This document shows, piece after piece, positions 37,256-47,077 of a stretch of 64,000 nt of DNA. The DNA is from Streptomyces sp. NRRL S-37. GTDB lineage: Bacteria; Actinomycetota; Actinomycetes; Streptomycetales; Streptomycetaceae. The notes beneath the pieces were generated by a model, which did not search any database, was not told where the DNA came from, and worked only from the letters and a program-made list of their open reading frames with translations. The number at the start of each line of letters is the position of its first letter. The stretch's first letter is position 1. The DNA is taken from the NCBI RefSeq assembly GCF_000721605.1, contig NZ_JOIZ01000032.1, positions 1 to 64,000 on the forward strand. Reading direction: 5' to 3'. The position numbers were made by a program, and so were the translations under genes.

Positions 37256-38455
37256 ATGATGACCGGGGGACCGCGGTACTGGAACGAGGATTCCCAGCGC
37301 TGGGAGGAGACGGAGCCCGGCCCACCCGGTGCCGCCCCGGCGCCGGACGGCACGGAGCCCGGCCCGGCCGGAACCGTCCCGCCGGCCACACCCGCTCCGG
37401 ACACCGCTTCCTCCACCTGGCCGGCCGGCGCGGGGCCGGCGGCCGGAGCCGGTCCGGGCGCCGCCTTCCCTGCCCGGCCGGCCGGAGCCGGCCCGGGGGG
37501 CCGTCCGCCGGCCGGTGGAGTCGCGGGGAAAGGTGTGGCGGCCGGGGGCGGGACCGCTCCCGGTGCCCCCGCGGGGACCGGTGACGCGGGCACACCCGCC
37601 GGCGTTCCGCGTCCCGGCGTGTCGCCCTCCGCGCCGACCCTCACCGGCATCCGGTGGGGCGGGGCCCAGCCGCCCCCGCCCCCGCCCGCGTCCTGGTCCA
37701 CCCCGGAGTCGTACGGGCCCGCCCGTCCGCCCGGCGCCCCGGTGCCCGTGCCGGACGGACCGCGCCGGGACGGCCGTCGGCGGATCTGGGCCGTGGTGGG
37801 CGGGGCCGCCGTGGCCGGGGTGGTGGCGGGGCTCGTGTTCACGCCGGTGCTGCGGGACGGCGAGAAGGGCACGGACGACAAGGCGGCCACCCCGGCGAGC
37901 ACGTCACAGCCGCCCGCCCCCTCGACCCCCTCCGAGGAGCCGGAGGAGACGGCCACGCCGTCCGGCCTCCCCACCCCCTACCAGCCGTACACCGACCCCC
38001 AGGGCTTCACCCTCGCCCTCCCCGAGGGGTGGTACCGCACCACCGTCTCCTCCCGGTACGGCATCGACGTGGTGAACTACCGTGCCCCGGACGGCGGGCG
38101 CCGGCTGCAGATCTTCGAGGTGTCCGAGTCGTCCCCCGGCGCGTCGCACGCGCTGTTCCTCTCCGACGACGTGGAGAAAGCCCCCGGGTTCACCGAACTC
38201 TCCCTGGAGAACCTGGACGACGGCGACTTCACCGGGTCCCGGCTGGAGTACCTCGTCGACTCCCTCGAAGGGGAGCCCGACGTCGGAACCTGGCACGTCG
38301 TGGACGAGCGCTTCGTCGCCGCCGACGGCCGGATCTACACGATCGCCGCGTACGGGGCCGACGCGGACGGCCGTGACGACGAGCGCGAGCTGCTGCGGAC
38401 GGCCCTCGGCCACTTCTGCCCGCCGGACACCACCTGCGACACCGGCACACCGTGA
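37256..38455 (+). CDS. Single-pass membrane protein with Pro-rich N-terminus
   Basis: 399 residues from ATG 37256 (a second ATG follows immediately), with AAGGGGG upstream. The N-terminal ~180 residues are Pro/Ala/Gly-rich with W-containing ends (YWNEDSQRWEE). One membrane helix lies at about 178-200 (IWAVVGGAAVAGVVAGLVF), then an extracellular domain of about 150 residues (FTLALPEGWYRTT ... FCPPDTTCDTG) resembling the PsbP/Mog1-like domains of secreted actinobacterial lipoproteins. It follows the previous gene by 28 bp and is probably in the same operon. Confidence 0.75.
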   Translation: MMTGGPRYWNEDSQRWEETEPGPPGAAPAPDGTEPGPAGTVPPATPAPDTASSTWPAGAGPAAGAGPGAAFPARPAGAGPGGRPPAGGVAGKGVAAGGGTAPGAPAGTGDAGTPAGVPRPGVSPSAPTLTGIRWGGAQPPPPPPASWSTPESYGPARPPGAPVPVPDGPRRDGRRRIWAVVGGAAVAGVVAGLVFTPVLRDGEKGTDDKAATPASTSQPPAPSTPSEEPEETATPSGLPTPYQPYTDPQGFTLALPEGWYRTTVSSRYGIDVVNYRAPDGGRRLQIFEVSESSPGASHALFLSDDVEKAPGFTELSLENLDDGDFTGSRLEYLVDSLEGEPDVGTWHVVDERFVAADGRIYTIAAYGADADGRDDERELLRTALGHFCPPDTTCDTGTP

Positions 38456-38615
38456 CCGTCCGCCTGTGAAGGGGGGCGTTCTCTTCCGTTCCGCCCTCGC
38501 TTTCCGTGCGGCCGCGGAGGGCGCCGGGCGGAAGCCGTCGCCCCGGGAGGCGGCGGAGAGGCGGGTGGGCGGCCACGAGTCCACCTGGCGGACGTGGCCG
38601 TCCTGACCTCCTCGT

Positions 38616-39068
38616 TCACCACGCGGTGGCGCCCGGCGGGATCCGGCGGGCGACCATCAGCCGGTTCCAGCCGTTGACGGCGGTGATCAGCGCGACGAGG
38701 TGGGCGAGCCGGGCGGCGTCGAAGTGCGCCGCCGCCCGCTCGTACACCTCGTCCGGCACGAAGCCGTCCGTCAGCACGGTGACCGCCTCCGTCAGCTCCA
38801 GCGCGGCCCGCTCCCGCGCGTCGAAGACGTCGTCCCCGGCCTCCTCCCAGGCGTTCAGCAGATCGAGCCGGCCCTCGCGCACCGCCCCGCCCTCGCGGGC
38901 GCGCGCGAGGTGCAGGTCGAGGCAGAACGCGCAGCGGTTGAGCTGCGAGGCGCGGATCTGCACCAGCTCGGCCAGTCCGGGATCGCCGAGGCCCTTCTCG
39001 GCGGCGGCGCTCACCGCCCGCAGCGCGCCGCGGACACCGGCGTCGAGGCGGGTCGTGCGAATCGTCAC
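38616..39068 (-). CDS. Carboxymuconolactone decarboxylase/AhpD-like protein 2
   Basis: 150 residues from GTG 39068, overlapping the stop of the paralogous gene 39065-39565 (GTGA). The AhpD-type active site NRCAFCLDLHLARARE (CxxC and His) is intact. These proteins form helical oligomers with peroxidase or disulphide reductase activity. About half of its residues match the upstream neighbour, including EAVTVLTDGFVPDEVYERAA, so the pair is a tandem duplication. Divergent from a MocR regulator. Confidence 0.88.
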   Translation of the reverse strand: MTIRTTRLDAGVRGALRAVSAAAEKGLGDPGLAELVQIRASQLNRCAFCLDLHLARAREGGAVREGRLDLLNAWEEAGDDVFDARERAALELTEAVTVLTDGFVPDEVYERAAAHFDAARLAHLVALITAVNGWNRLMVARRIPPGATAW

Positions 39069-39565
39069 CCGTGCTGTCCCGGCGTGTAGTGGCCCGGGGT
39101 CATCCGGCAGGTCACACCGAACCGGTTCCACGCGTTGATCACCGTGATCGCGGCGATGAGCTGCGCCAGCTCCGGCTCCTCGAACCACTTGGCGGCCCGC
39201 TCGTACACCTCGTCCGGCACGAAGCCGTCCGTCAGCACGGTGACCGCCTCGGTCAGTTCGATCGCCGCGAGTTCCTTCTCCGTGTAGAAGTGGCGCGACT
39301 CCTCCCACGCGCTGAGCTGGATGATCCGCTCGACGCTCTCGCCCGCCGCGAGCGCGTCCTTGGTGTGCATGTCCAGGCAGAGGGCGCAGTGGTTGATCTG
39401 TGAGGCGCGGATCTTCACCAGCTCGTACAGCTTGGCGTCGAGTCCCTTCCTGGCGGCGGAGTCCAGCCGGATCATCGCCTTGTAGACCTCGGGGGCGTGC
39501 CGGGCCCACTCCAGCCGGACGGGCGACTCGGGGGCGTACTCGGTGGTCGTCTCAGTCATGGTCAT
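39065..39565 (-). CDS. Carboxymuconolactone decarboxylase/AhpD-like protein 1
   Basis: 166 residues. AhpD-like fold with NHCALCLDMHTKDALAAGE (CxxC and His). It is probably an alkylhydroperoxidase-type antioxidant enzyme or a related decarboxylase. ATG 39565 is preceded by GAGGC. First gene of a two-gene unit whose promoter lies in the 46-bp gap shared with the divergent MocR gene, so it is the likely target of that regulator. Confidence 0.88.
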   Translation of the reverse strand: MTMTETTTEYAPESPVRLEWARHAPEVYKAMIRLDSAARKGLDAKLYELVKIRASQINHCALCLDMHTKDALAAGESVERIIQLSAWEESRHFYTEKELAAIELTEAVTVLTDGFVPDEVYERAAKWFEEPELAQLIAAITVINAWNRFGVTCRMTPGHYTPGQHG

Positions 39566-39599
39566 GCCTCGACCCTAGGAGCGAGGCAGCCCAGGAGTA

Positions 39600-39633
39600 T
39601 GGTCCACTTCCATGCCAGAACGCTGGGCCACTT
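39600..39633. promoter_or_regulatory. Candidate MocR operator (direct repeats)
   Basis: TGGTCCACTT (39600-39609) and TGGGCCACTT (39624-39633) are direct repeats 24 bp apart, overlapping the start of the MocR gene and the divergent promoter. MocR/GntR-aminotransferase regulators typically bind pairs of direct repeats like this. Confidence 0.5.
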
Positions 39634-40997
39634 TCGGCATCGACCTCCACCTCGAACCGGCGGGCCCCGGCCTGCGCCGGGGCCTGACCGACGCCCTCCG
39701 TGAGGCCGTCCGCACCGGCCGGCTCGCCCCCGGCACCCGGCTGCCCTCCTCCCGCTCCCTCGCCGCCGACCTGGGCATCGCCCGCAACACCGTCGCCGAC
39801 GCCTACGCCGACCTGACCGCCGAGGGCTGGCTCACCGCCCGGCAGGGCTCCGGTACCCGGGTCGCCGACCGCGCGGTCCCCGCCCCGCCGACCCGCCGGC
39901 CGTCTCCGCGCCGGGCCCCCGGCCGGCTTCCGTACGACCTCGTCCCGGGCACTCCCGACCTCGCCTCCTTCCCCCGCGCCGAGTGGCTCAAGGCCGCCCG
40001 CCGCGCCCTCGCCACCGCCCCGCACGACGCCCTCGGCTACGGCGACCCGCGTGGCCGCCCCGAACTGCGCACGGCCCTCGCCGGCTACCTCGCCCGGGCG
40101 CGGGGCGTACGCGCCGATCCCGAACGGATCGTCGTCTGCTCCGGTTTCGCCGGCGGTCTCCGCCTCCTCTGCGAGGTCCTGCGCGCCCGCGGCGCCCGCA
40201 CCCTCGCCGTGGAGTCCTACGGACTGGACGTCCACTGGGACCTGGCCGCCCGCGCCGGCCTGACCACCACCCCGCTCCCCTACGACTCCCTCGGCACCCG
40301 CGCCCAGGACCCGGGCGCCGCCGACGCGGTGCTGCTCAGCCCGGCCCACCAGTTCCCCCTCGGCGGCGCCCTGCGCCCCGAGCGCCGCGCCGCCGTCGTC
40401 GACTGGGCGCGCCGCACCGGCGGACTGATCCTGGAGGACGACTACGACGGCGAGTTCCGCTACGACCGCCAGGCCGTCGGCGCGCTCCAGAACCTCGACC
40501 CCGACCACGTGGCCTACCTCGGCACGGCCAGCAAGTCCCTCGCCCCCGGCCTCCGCCTGGGCTGGATGGTCCTGCCCCCGTCCCTGCTCCCGGACGTCGT
40601 CGCCCACGGCGGCGGCCACTCCGTGAGCGCCCTCGAACAGCTCACCCTCGCCGAGTTCCTCACCTCCGGCGCCTACGACCGCCACGTCCGCGCCGCCCGC
40701 CTGCGCTACCGCCGCCGCCGCGACTCGCTGGTCGAGTCCCTCGCCACCCGGGCCCCCGACGTCCGGATCACCGGCATCGCGGCCGGCCTGCACGCCGTCC
40801 TCCGGCTCCCGCCCGGCACCGAACGGTCCGTGGTCCAGGCCGCCACCTGGCAGAACCTCGCCGTCCACGGCCTCTCCCGCTTCCGTCACCCCGCCACCGT
40901 CACCACGGCGGGCGACGCCCTGGTCGTCGGCTACGCCACCCCGCCGGACCACGCCTGGGCCGGCACCCTGGACGCCCTGTGCCGGGCGCTGCCCTGA
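39612..40997 (+). CDS. MocR-family regulator (GntR HTH - aminotransferase fusion)
   Basis: 461 residues. N-terminal GntR winged helix (about 15-80; LPSSRSLAADLGIARNTVAD) fused to a fold-type-I aminotransferase domain (about 110-455). The PLP lysine is in GTASKSLAPGLRLGW, with the partner Asp in EDDYDGEFRYD. MocR proteins sense PLP or amino-compound adducts and control neighbouring genes. Here they would be the divergent AhpD-like pair 46 bp away, with direct-repeat operators at 39600-39633. ATG 39612 lies just inside the operator region, which suggests autorepression. Confidence 0.92.
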   Translation: MPERWATFGIDLHLEPAGPGLRRGLTDALREAVRTGRLAPGTRLPSSRSLAADLGIARNTVADAYADLTAEGWLTARQGSGTRVADRAVPAPPTRRPSPRRAPGRLPYDLVPGTPDLASFPRAEWLKAARRALATAPHDALGYGDPRGRPELRTALAGYLARARGVRADPERIVVCSGFAGGLRLLCEVLRARGARTLAVESYGLDVHWDLAARAGLTTTPLPYDSLGTRAQDPGAADAVLLSPAHQFPLGGALRPERRAAVVDWARRTGGLILEDDYDGEFRYDRQAVGALQNLDPDHVAYLGTASKSLAPGLRLGWMVLPPSLLPDVVAHGGGHSVSALEQLTLAEFLTSGAYDRHVRAARLRYRRRRDSLVESLATRAPDVRITGIAAGLHAVLRLPPGTERSVVQAATWQNLAVHGLSRFRHPATVTTAGDALVVGYATPPDHAWAGTLDALCRALP

Positions 40998-41153
40998 CGC
41001 ACAAGGCCGGCATAACGCGCCAAGAGCCGCAAAGGGGCGGCGGGGGAACGCTGCCGGCGGGGGGCTCCCGCGCGTGCCGTCCGGGCGGTCTCTAGGCTGT
41101 CCGCCGCGAGCCGGGAGAGGTGACCCGGAGGTATGCGAGGGGGAGTGACGGGC

Positions 41154-41462
41154 ATGGCGGAGACACGGCGGCGGCTGCGGTCCAGCACGGTGGTGCTCGG
41201 AGGGATGGGCGTGCTCGCGGCGGCGCTGTCGGCGTGCGGGTCGGATCCGGACCGGCGGTGCGTGGACCGGGACAGCTACGACCACATCTACGGCTACAAG
41301 GTCGTCGCCGACAAGAACTGCAAGAAGAGCACCAGCGACGCCGACTGGTACTACGACGCCGACGTCAGCGGCGGCTACGCCGACGACGGCACCTTCAGCC
41401 GCAGCGAGGCCGTCGACCGGGGCGGCTTCGGCTGCTCGGGATCCGGCAGCAGCGGCGGCTGA
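41154..41462 (+). CDS. Small lipoprotein upstream of a GSP-synthetase-like gene (YgiB-like position)
   Basis: 102 residues from ATG 41154 (GTG 41145 and ATG 41133 are in frame and possible). The signal peptide ends in a lipobox (LAAALSAC), so it should be lipidated on the outer membrane face. The mature part has further cysteines (RRCVDRDSYD, DKNCKKS) and a Gly/Ser C-terminus with a final Cys (FGCSGSGSSGG). It precedes the ATP-grasp gene by 7 bases, matching the order of E. coli ygiB (DUF1190 lipoprotein) and ygiC. Function unknown. Confidence 0.75.
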   Translation: MAETRRRLRSSTVVLGGMGVLAAALSACGSDPDRRCVDRDSYDHIYGYKVVADKNCKKSTSDADWYYDADVSGGYADDGTFSRSEAVDRGGFGCSGSGSSGG

Positions 41463-41469
41463 CCGGATC

Positions 41470-42654
41470 ATGGAACGGCGTACGACCGAGCCCCGCCCCG
41501 GCTGGCAGGAGACCGTCGAGGAGCAGGGGCTCATCTATCCGCTCACCCGCTACCCGGACGGCTCCCTGCGCCCCTACTGGGACGAGAGCGCCTACTACGT
41601 CTTCGGCCTGGAGGAGATCGAGGCGCTGGAGGAGGTCGTCGAGGAACTGCACGGCATGTGCCTCGCCGCCGCCGAGCACATCGTCACCGCCGACCGCTTC
41701 GCCGACCTCGGCATCACCGACCCGCGCATCGCCCGCACGGTCGCCGAGGCCTGGCACCGGCGCGCCGAACTCCCCTCCGTCTACGGCCGCTTCGACCTCC
41801 GCTACGACGGCACCGGCCCGGCGAAACTCCTGGAGTACAACGCCGACACCCCCACCTCCCTGGTGGAGGCCGCCTCCCCCCAGTGGTTCTGGATGGAGGA
41901 ACGCTTCCCCGGCGCCGACCAGTGGAACTCCCTCCACGAGCGCCTCGTCGACGCCTGGCGGAAGCAGGCCGCCCTCCTCCCGCCGGGCAGCCCCCTGTAC
42001 TTCGCCCACTCCTCCGCCGACGAACTCGGCGAGGACCTCATGACCGTCGCCTACCTCAAGGAGACCGCCGAACAGGCCGGCCTCGCCACCGACTGGCTCT
42101 CCATGGAGGAGATCGGCTGGGACCGTCTCTCCGGCCGCTTCGTCGACAACGGGCTCCGGTTCATCCGCAGCATCTTCAAGCTGTACCCCTGGGAGTGGCT
42201 CACCACCGACCGCTTCGCCGGCCATGTCCTCGACACCCTCGACAACGGCGGCGGCACCGGCACCACCCTGTGGATCGAGCCGGCCTGGAAGATGCTCCTC
42301 AGCAACAAGGCCCTCCTGGCGATCCTCTGGGAGCTCTACCCCGGCCACCCCAACCTCCTCCCCTCCTACCTCGACGGCCCACGGGACCTGGCGGACACCA
42401 CCGGCTGGGTCGCCAAGCCCCTGCTCGGCCGCGAGGGCGCGGGAGTGACCGTCCACGAGCCCGGTTCCGATCCGGCCCCCCGCGAGGAACCCTGCTGCTA
42501 CCAGCAGCTCGCCCCCCTCCCCACCTTCGACGGCAACCACGTCGTCCTGGGCGCCTGGGTGGTGGAGGACGAGCCGGCGGGCCTGGGCATCCGGGAGTCG
42601 TCGGGCCTGGTGACGGACGAGTACGCCCGCTTCCTGCCCCACGTGATCCTCTAG
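41470..42654 (+). CDS. Glutathionylspermidine synthase-like ATP-grasp protein (YgiC-like)
   Basis: 394 residues, the length of the synthetase-only GSP_synth family. Conserved stretches include [20 protein letters not shown], the ATP-grasp loop [18 protein letters not shown] and a terminal [18 protein letters not shown]. The family ligates a carboxylate to an amine with ATP. Streptomyces lacks trypanothione and glutathionylspermidine, so the real substrate is unknown. It is co-transcribed with the small lipoprotein just upstream, which suggests envelope-related work. ATG 41470. Confidence 0.88.
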   Translation: MERRTTEPRPGWQETVEEQGLIYPLTRYPDGSLRPYWDESAYYVFGLEEIEALEEVVEELHGMCLAAAEHIVTADRFADLGITDPRIARTVAEAWHRRAELPSVYGRFDLRYDGTGPAKLLEYNADTPTSLVEAASPQWFWMEERFPGADQWNSLHERLVDAWRKQAALLPPGSPLYFAHSSADELGEDLMTVAYLKETAEQAGLATDWLSMEEIGWDRLSGRFVDNGLRFIRSIFKLYPWEWLTTDRFAGHVLDTLDNGGGTGTTLWIEPAWKMLLSNKALLAILWELYPGHPNLLPSYLDGPRDLADTTGWVAKPLLGREGAGVTVHEPGSDPAPREEPCCYQQLAPLPTFDGNHVVLGAWVVEDEPAGLGIRESSGLVTDEYARFLPHVIL

Positions 42655-42743
42655 CACGCCGCCCGCGCCGACGAGGCGGAGGCCGGCGCCCGTATGGTGG
42701 ACGCCTCCCCGTGGCGCTTCGGGCCACCCGGTAATGTGGCCGT

Positions 42744-42836
42744 GGGCCGTGACTGGCGCGCAAGGATGGGAACAACCATCGGGAAGCGGCCCCGGACCCT
42801 TCGGGTCCGCACCATGTGCCGTGCGCCTGGGCCGAC
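42744..42836 (+). promoter_or_regulatory. ZTP (pfl) riboswitch of glyA
   Basis: The leader carries the pfl/ZTP blocks in order: GGGCCGTGACTGGCG (42744-), GGATGGGAACAACCATC, then after a variable hairpin (GGACCCTTCGGGTCC) CCGTGCGCCTGGGCC (-42832). A likely -10 TAATGT (42732-42737) would start transcription right at the 5' end of the aptamer. ZTP accumulates when 10-formyl-THF is short, and this class turns on one-carbon genes such as glyA. Confidence 0.9.
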
Positions 42837-42868
42837 CCGAACGCCGATCACCACGTCCGGAGGTCCCC

Positions 42869-44314
42869 ATGCCAGCCGAGCCCACCCTCGCCTCCCATGC
42901 CTACCGAGCCGCGCTCGACGTCATCCGCACCGTCGAGCCGCGCGTCGCCGACGCCATCGGCCAGGAGGTCGCCGACCAGCGCGAGATGCTCAAGCTGATC
43001 GCCTCCGAGAACTACGCCTCCCCGGCGACCCTCCTCGCGATGGGCAACTGGTTCAGCGACAAGTACGCCGAGGGCACCGTCGGCCGCCGCTTCTACGCCG
43101 GCTGCCGCAACGTCGACACCGTCGAGTCGCTCGCCGCCGAGCACGCCAAGGAGCTCTTCGGCGCCCGCCACGCCTACGTCCAGCCGCACTCCGGCATCGA
43201 CGCCAACCTGGTCGCCTTCTGGGCCGTCCTCGCCGACCGCGTCGAGGCCCCCTTCCTGGAGAAGACCGGCGCCCGCCAGGTCAACGACCTCTCCGAGGCC
43301 GACTGGGCCGAGCTGCGCCAGGCCTTCGGCAACCAGCGCATGCTCGGCATGTCCCTGGACGCCGGCGGCCACCTCACCCACGGCTTCCGCCCGAACATCT
43401 CCGGCAAGATGTTCGACCAGCGCTCCTACGGCACCGACCCGGCCACCGGCCTCATCGACTACGAGGCCCTGCGCACCTCCGCCCGCGAGTTCAAGCCGCT
43501 GATCATCGTCGCCGGCTACTCCGCCTACCCCCGCCTGGTGAACTTCCGGATCATGCGCGAGATCGCCGACGAGGTCGGCGCCACGCTCATGGTCGACATG
43601 GCGCACTTCGCCGGTCTCGTCGCCGGCAAGGTCCTCACCGGCGACTTCGACCCGGTCCCGCACGCCCAGATCGTCACCACCACCACCCACAAGTCGCTGC
43701 GCGGCCCGCGCGGCGGCATGGTGCTGTGCGACGACTCCCTCAAGGACCAGGTCGACCGCGGCTGCCCGATGGTCCTCGGCGGCCCGCTCCCGCACGTCAT
43801 GGCCGCCAAGGCCGTCGCCCTCGCCGAGGCCCGGCAGCCCGCCTTCCGGGACTACGCCCAGCGCATCGTCGACAACTCCCGCGCCCTCGCGGAGGGCCTG
43901 ATGCGGCGCGGCGCCACCCTGGTCACCGGCGGCACCGACAACCACCTCAACCTGATCGACGTCGCCACCTCCTACGGCCTCACCGGCCGCCAGGCCGAGG
44001 CCGCCCTGCTCGACTCGGGCATCGTCACCAACCGCAACGCCATCCCGGCCGACCCCAACGGCGCCTGGTACACCTCCGGCATCCGCGTCGGCACCCCCGC
44101 GCTGACCACGCGCGGCCTGGGCACGGCGGAGATGGACGAGGTCGCGGGCCTGATCGACCGGGTCCTGACGACGACCGAGCCCGGCACCACCAAGTCCGGC
44201 GCCCCCTCCAAGGCCGCCCACGTCCTCGACGCGAAGGTCGCCGACGAGATCTCCCGCCGGGCCACCGACCTCGTCGCCGGCTTCCCGCTCTACCCGGAGA
44301 TCGACCTCGGCTGA
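42869..44314 (+). CDS. glyA: Serine hydroxymethyltransferase
   Basis: 481 residues, longer than the usual ~420 but typical of the second actinobacterial SHMT type. Serine + THF to glycine + 5,10-methylene-THF, with PLP. Motifs: [37 protein letters not shown] and the PLP lysine in [18 protein letters not shown] 42869 follows GGAGG at the ideal spacing; the longer frame would read through the riboswitch. Its control by a ZTP riboswitch ties it to purine/formyl-folate demand. Confidence 0.96.
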   Translation: MPAEPTLASHAYRAALDVIRTVEPRVADAIGQEVADQREMLKLIASENYASPATLLAMGNWFSDKYAEGTVGRRFYAGCRNVDTVESLAAEHAKELFGARHAYVQPHSGIDANLVAFWAVLADRVEAPFLEKTGARQVNDLSEADWAELRQAFGNQRMLGMSLDAGGHLTHGFRPNISGKMFDQRSYGTDPATGLIDYEALRTSAREFKPLIIVAGYSAYPRLVNFRIMREIADEVGATLMVDMAHFAGLVAGKVLTGDFDPVPHAQIVTTTTHKSLRGPRGGMVLCDDSLKDQVDRGCPMVLGGPLPHVMAAKAVALAEARQPAFRDYAQRIVDNSRALAEGLMRRGATLVTGGTDNHLNLIDVATSYGLTGRQAEAALLDSGIVTNRNAIPADPNGAWYTSGIRVGTPALTTRGLGTAEMDEVAGLIDRVLTTTEPGTTKSGAPSKAAHVLDAKVADEISRRATDLVAGFPLYPEIDLG

Positions 44315-44473
44315 GGCGACCCGGCCCCGCTCGACGCGCCCCGCGGCGGTCCGGTCACGCACCGGGCCGCCGCGCGGCGTACCGGCCGGGGCTCCGGCGA
44401 TCCCGGCCGCGAGCCCTTGCCGCACCACCGGGGACGGACCGGGGCCCCCTGTTCCGGACCCGTGCCCGAGTGA

Positions 44474-45514
<1,041 letters not shown>

Positions 45515-45646
45515 GCCGGCGCACCGGACGGACACACCGCACCGGCGCTGAACCGGCCCACGGCGGCGGTCCGTACCACCACACAGCGCTGCACATCACT
45601 CCGGTTGCGCCTGCCCGCATCCGGGTCGTGGTCGTACAGTCGATAA

Positions 45647-45674
45647 CCGGGTGACCGTTTCCGCGGTCACCCGG
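45647..45674. terminator. Hairpin between trpS and the LigT-like gene
   Basis: CCGGGTGACC (45647-45656) pairs perfectly with GGTCACCCGG (45665-45674) across an 8-base loop. It lies 54 bases before the next start, so it could be a terminator or a leader structure. Confidence 0.5.
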
Positions 45675-45727
45675 CGCACACCGCAGCTTCACCGCCACGC
45701 TTCACCACCACAACGACAGGAGACGAC

Positions 45728-46306
45728 GTGGGGACCGTAACGATCGGCGTGTCGATCGCGGTCCCGGAGCCTCACGGCAGCCGGCTTCAGCAGCTGCGCG
45801 CGGGCTTCGGCGACGCCGCGGCTCACGGTATCCCCACGCACGTCACCCTGCTGCCGCCGACCGAGATAGACGACGCCGACCTGCCGGCCGTCGAGGCGCA
45901 CCTCGGCGAGGTCGCCGCGGCCGGCCGCCCCTTCCCGATGCGGCTGTCCGGCACCGGCACCTTCCGGCCGCTGTCGCCGGTGGTGTACGTGCGGGTCGTC
46001 GACGGCGGCGAGGCCTGCACCTGGCTGCAGAAGCAGGTCCGTGACGCCTCCGGCCCGGTCGCCCGCGAGCTGCAGTTCCCGTACCACCCGCACGTCACCG
46101 TGGCGCACGGCATCGAGGAGGCGGCCATGGACCGCGCCTTCGAGGAGCTCGCCGACTACGAGGCCGAGTGGCCCTGCACCGGCTTCGCGCTCTACGAGCA
46201 GGGCGCCGACGGGGTGTGGCGCAAACTGCGCGAGTTCCCCTTCGGCACCGTGGTGGTGCCCCCGCAGTCCGGGAGCGTGGACCGGGGATCCGTCTCCGCC
46301 CGCTGA
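45728..46306 (+). CDS. 2'-5' RNA ligase/cyclic phosphodiesterase (2H) family protein
   Basis: 192 residues with the two HxT motifs that define the 2H superfamily: THVTLLPP (His38) and HPHVTVAHG (His122), spaced as in LigT/ThpR. Members open 2',3'-cyclic phosphates or join 2'-5' RNA ends; the native substrate here is unknown. GTG 45728 follows AGGAGACGAC. Read alone; its end is 15 bases from the convergent dprE2-like gene. Confidence 0.85.
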   Translation: MGTVTIGVSIAVPEPHGSRLQQLRAGFGDAAAHGIPTHVTLLPPTEIDDADLPAVEAHLGEVAAAGRPFPMRLSGTGTFRPLSPVVYVRVVDGGEACTWLQKQVRDASGPVARELQFPYHPHVTVAHGIEEAAMDRAFEELADYEAEWPCTGFALYEQGADGVWRKLREFPFGTVVVPPQSGSVDRGSVSAR

Positions 46307-46321
46307 GCCCCCGGCCGGGTC

Positions 46322-47077
46322 TCAGACCGGCAGCCGGCGGAACACCCCGCGCGGCAGGTGCCGCAGCGCCGACATCACCACCCGCAGCGTGCCCGGCACC
46401 CACACGGTCTCCGCGCGGCGCCGCAGCCCCAGCTCGACGGCCGCCGCGACCGCCTCCGGCGTGGTGGCCGGCGGCGCCTCGGGAAGTCCCGCGGTCATCC
46501 GGGTACGGACGAAACCGGGGCGTACGACCATGACGTGCACCCCCGTGCCGTACAGCGCGTCGCCGAGGCCCTGGGCGAAGGCGTCCAGGCCGGCCTTGCT
46601 GGAGCCGTAGATGAAGTTCGCGCGGCGGGCCCGCTCGCCCGCCACGGAGGACAGCACCACCAGGGAGCCGTGGCCCTGCGCCTGGAGGGCGCTCGCGCAC
46701 ACCAGGCCCGACGAGACCGCGCCGGTGTAGTTGGTCTGCGCGACCCGCACCGCGGCCGACGGGTCCCGTTCGTCGTGGGCCTGGTCGCCCAGGGTGCCGA
46801 AGGCGAGCAGCACCATGTCGATGTCGCCCTCGGCGAAGACCTTGCCGAGCGTGTCCTCGTGGGCGGCGGGGTCGAGCGCGTCGAAGGCGACGGTGCGCAC
46901 CTCGGCGCCGAGGCCGCGCAGCTTCTGGGCGGCCTCGTCCAGGCCGGGGGAGGGGCGGCCGGCCAGCCACACCGTACGGGCGCGGCGGGCGATCAGCCGC
47001 CGCGCGATGGCCAGCGCGATCTCGGACGTGCCGCCGAGGACGAGCAGGGACTGGGGGAGACCGAAGGCGTCCTTCAT
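46322..47077 (-). CDS. dprE2: Decaprenylphosphoryl-2-keto-ribose reductase (DprE2-like SDR)
   Basis: 251-residue short-chain dehydrogenase: nucleotide loop LVLGGTSEIALAIARRL, NYTG, catalytic Ser in VVLSSVAGERARR and YGSSK (Tyr and Lys), RPGFVRT. In mycobacteria the enzyme reduces the 2-keto intermediate made by DprE1 to decaprenylphosphoryl-arabinose. Its ATG overlaps the stop of the upstream dprE1-like gene (ATGA), the same coupling as in mycobacteria. The assignment rests on this pairing as much as on the sequence. Confidence 0.88.
   Translation of the reverse strand: MKDAFGLPQSLLVLGGTSEIALAIARRLIARRARTVWLAGRPSPGLDEAAQKLRGLGAEVRTVAFDALDPAAHEDTLGKVFAEGDIDMVLLAFGTLGDQAHDERDPSAAVRVAQTNYTGAVSSGLVCASALQAQGHGSLVVLSSVAGERARRANFIYGSSKAGLDAFAQGLGDALYGTGVHVMVVRPGFVRTRMTAGLPEAPPATTPEAVAAAVELGLRRRAETVWVPGTLRVVMSALRHLPRGVFRRLPV

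Noticed and set aside
42655..42868. Glycine riboswitch before glyA
   Set aside because: The conserved blocks are those of the ZTP/pfl class, not of the tandem glycine aptamer.
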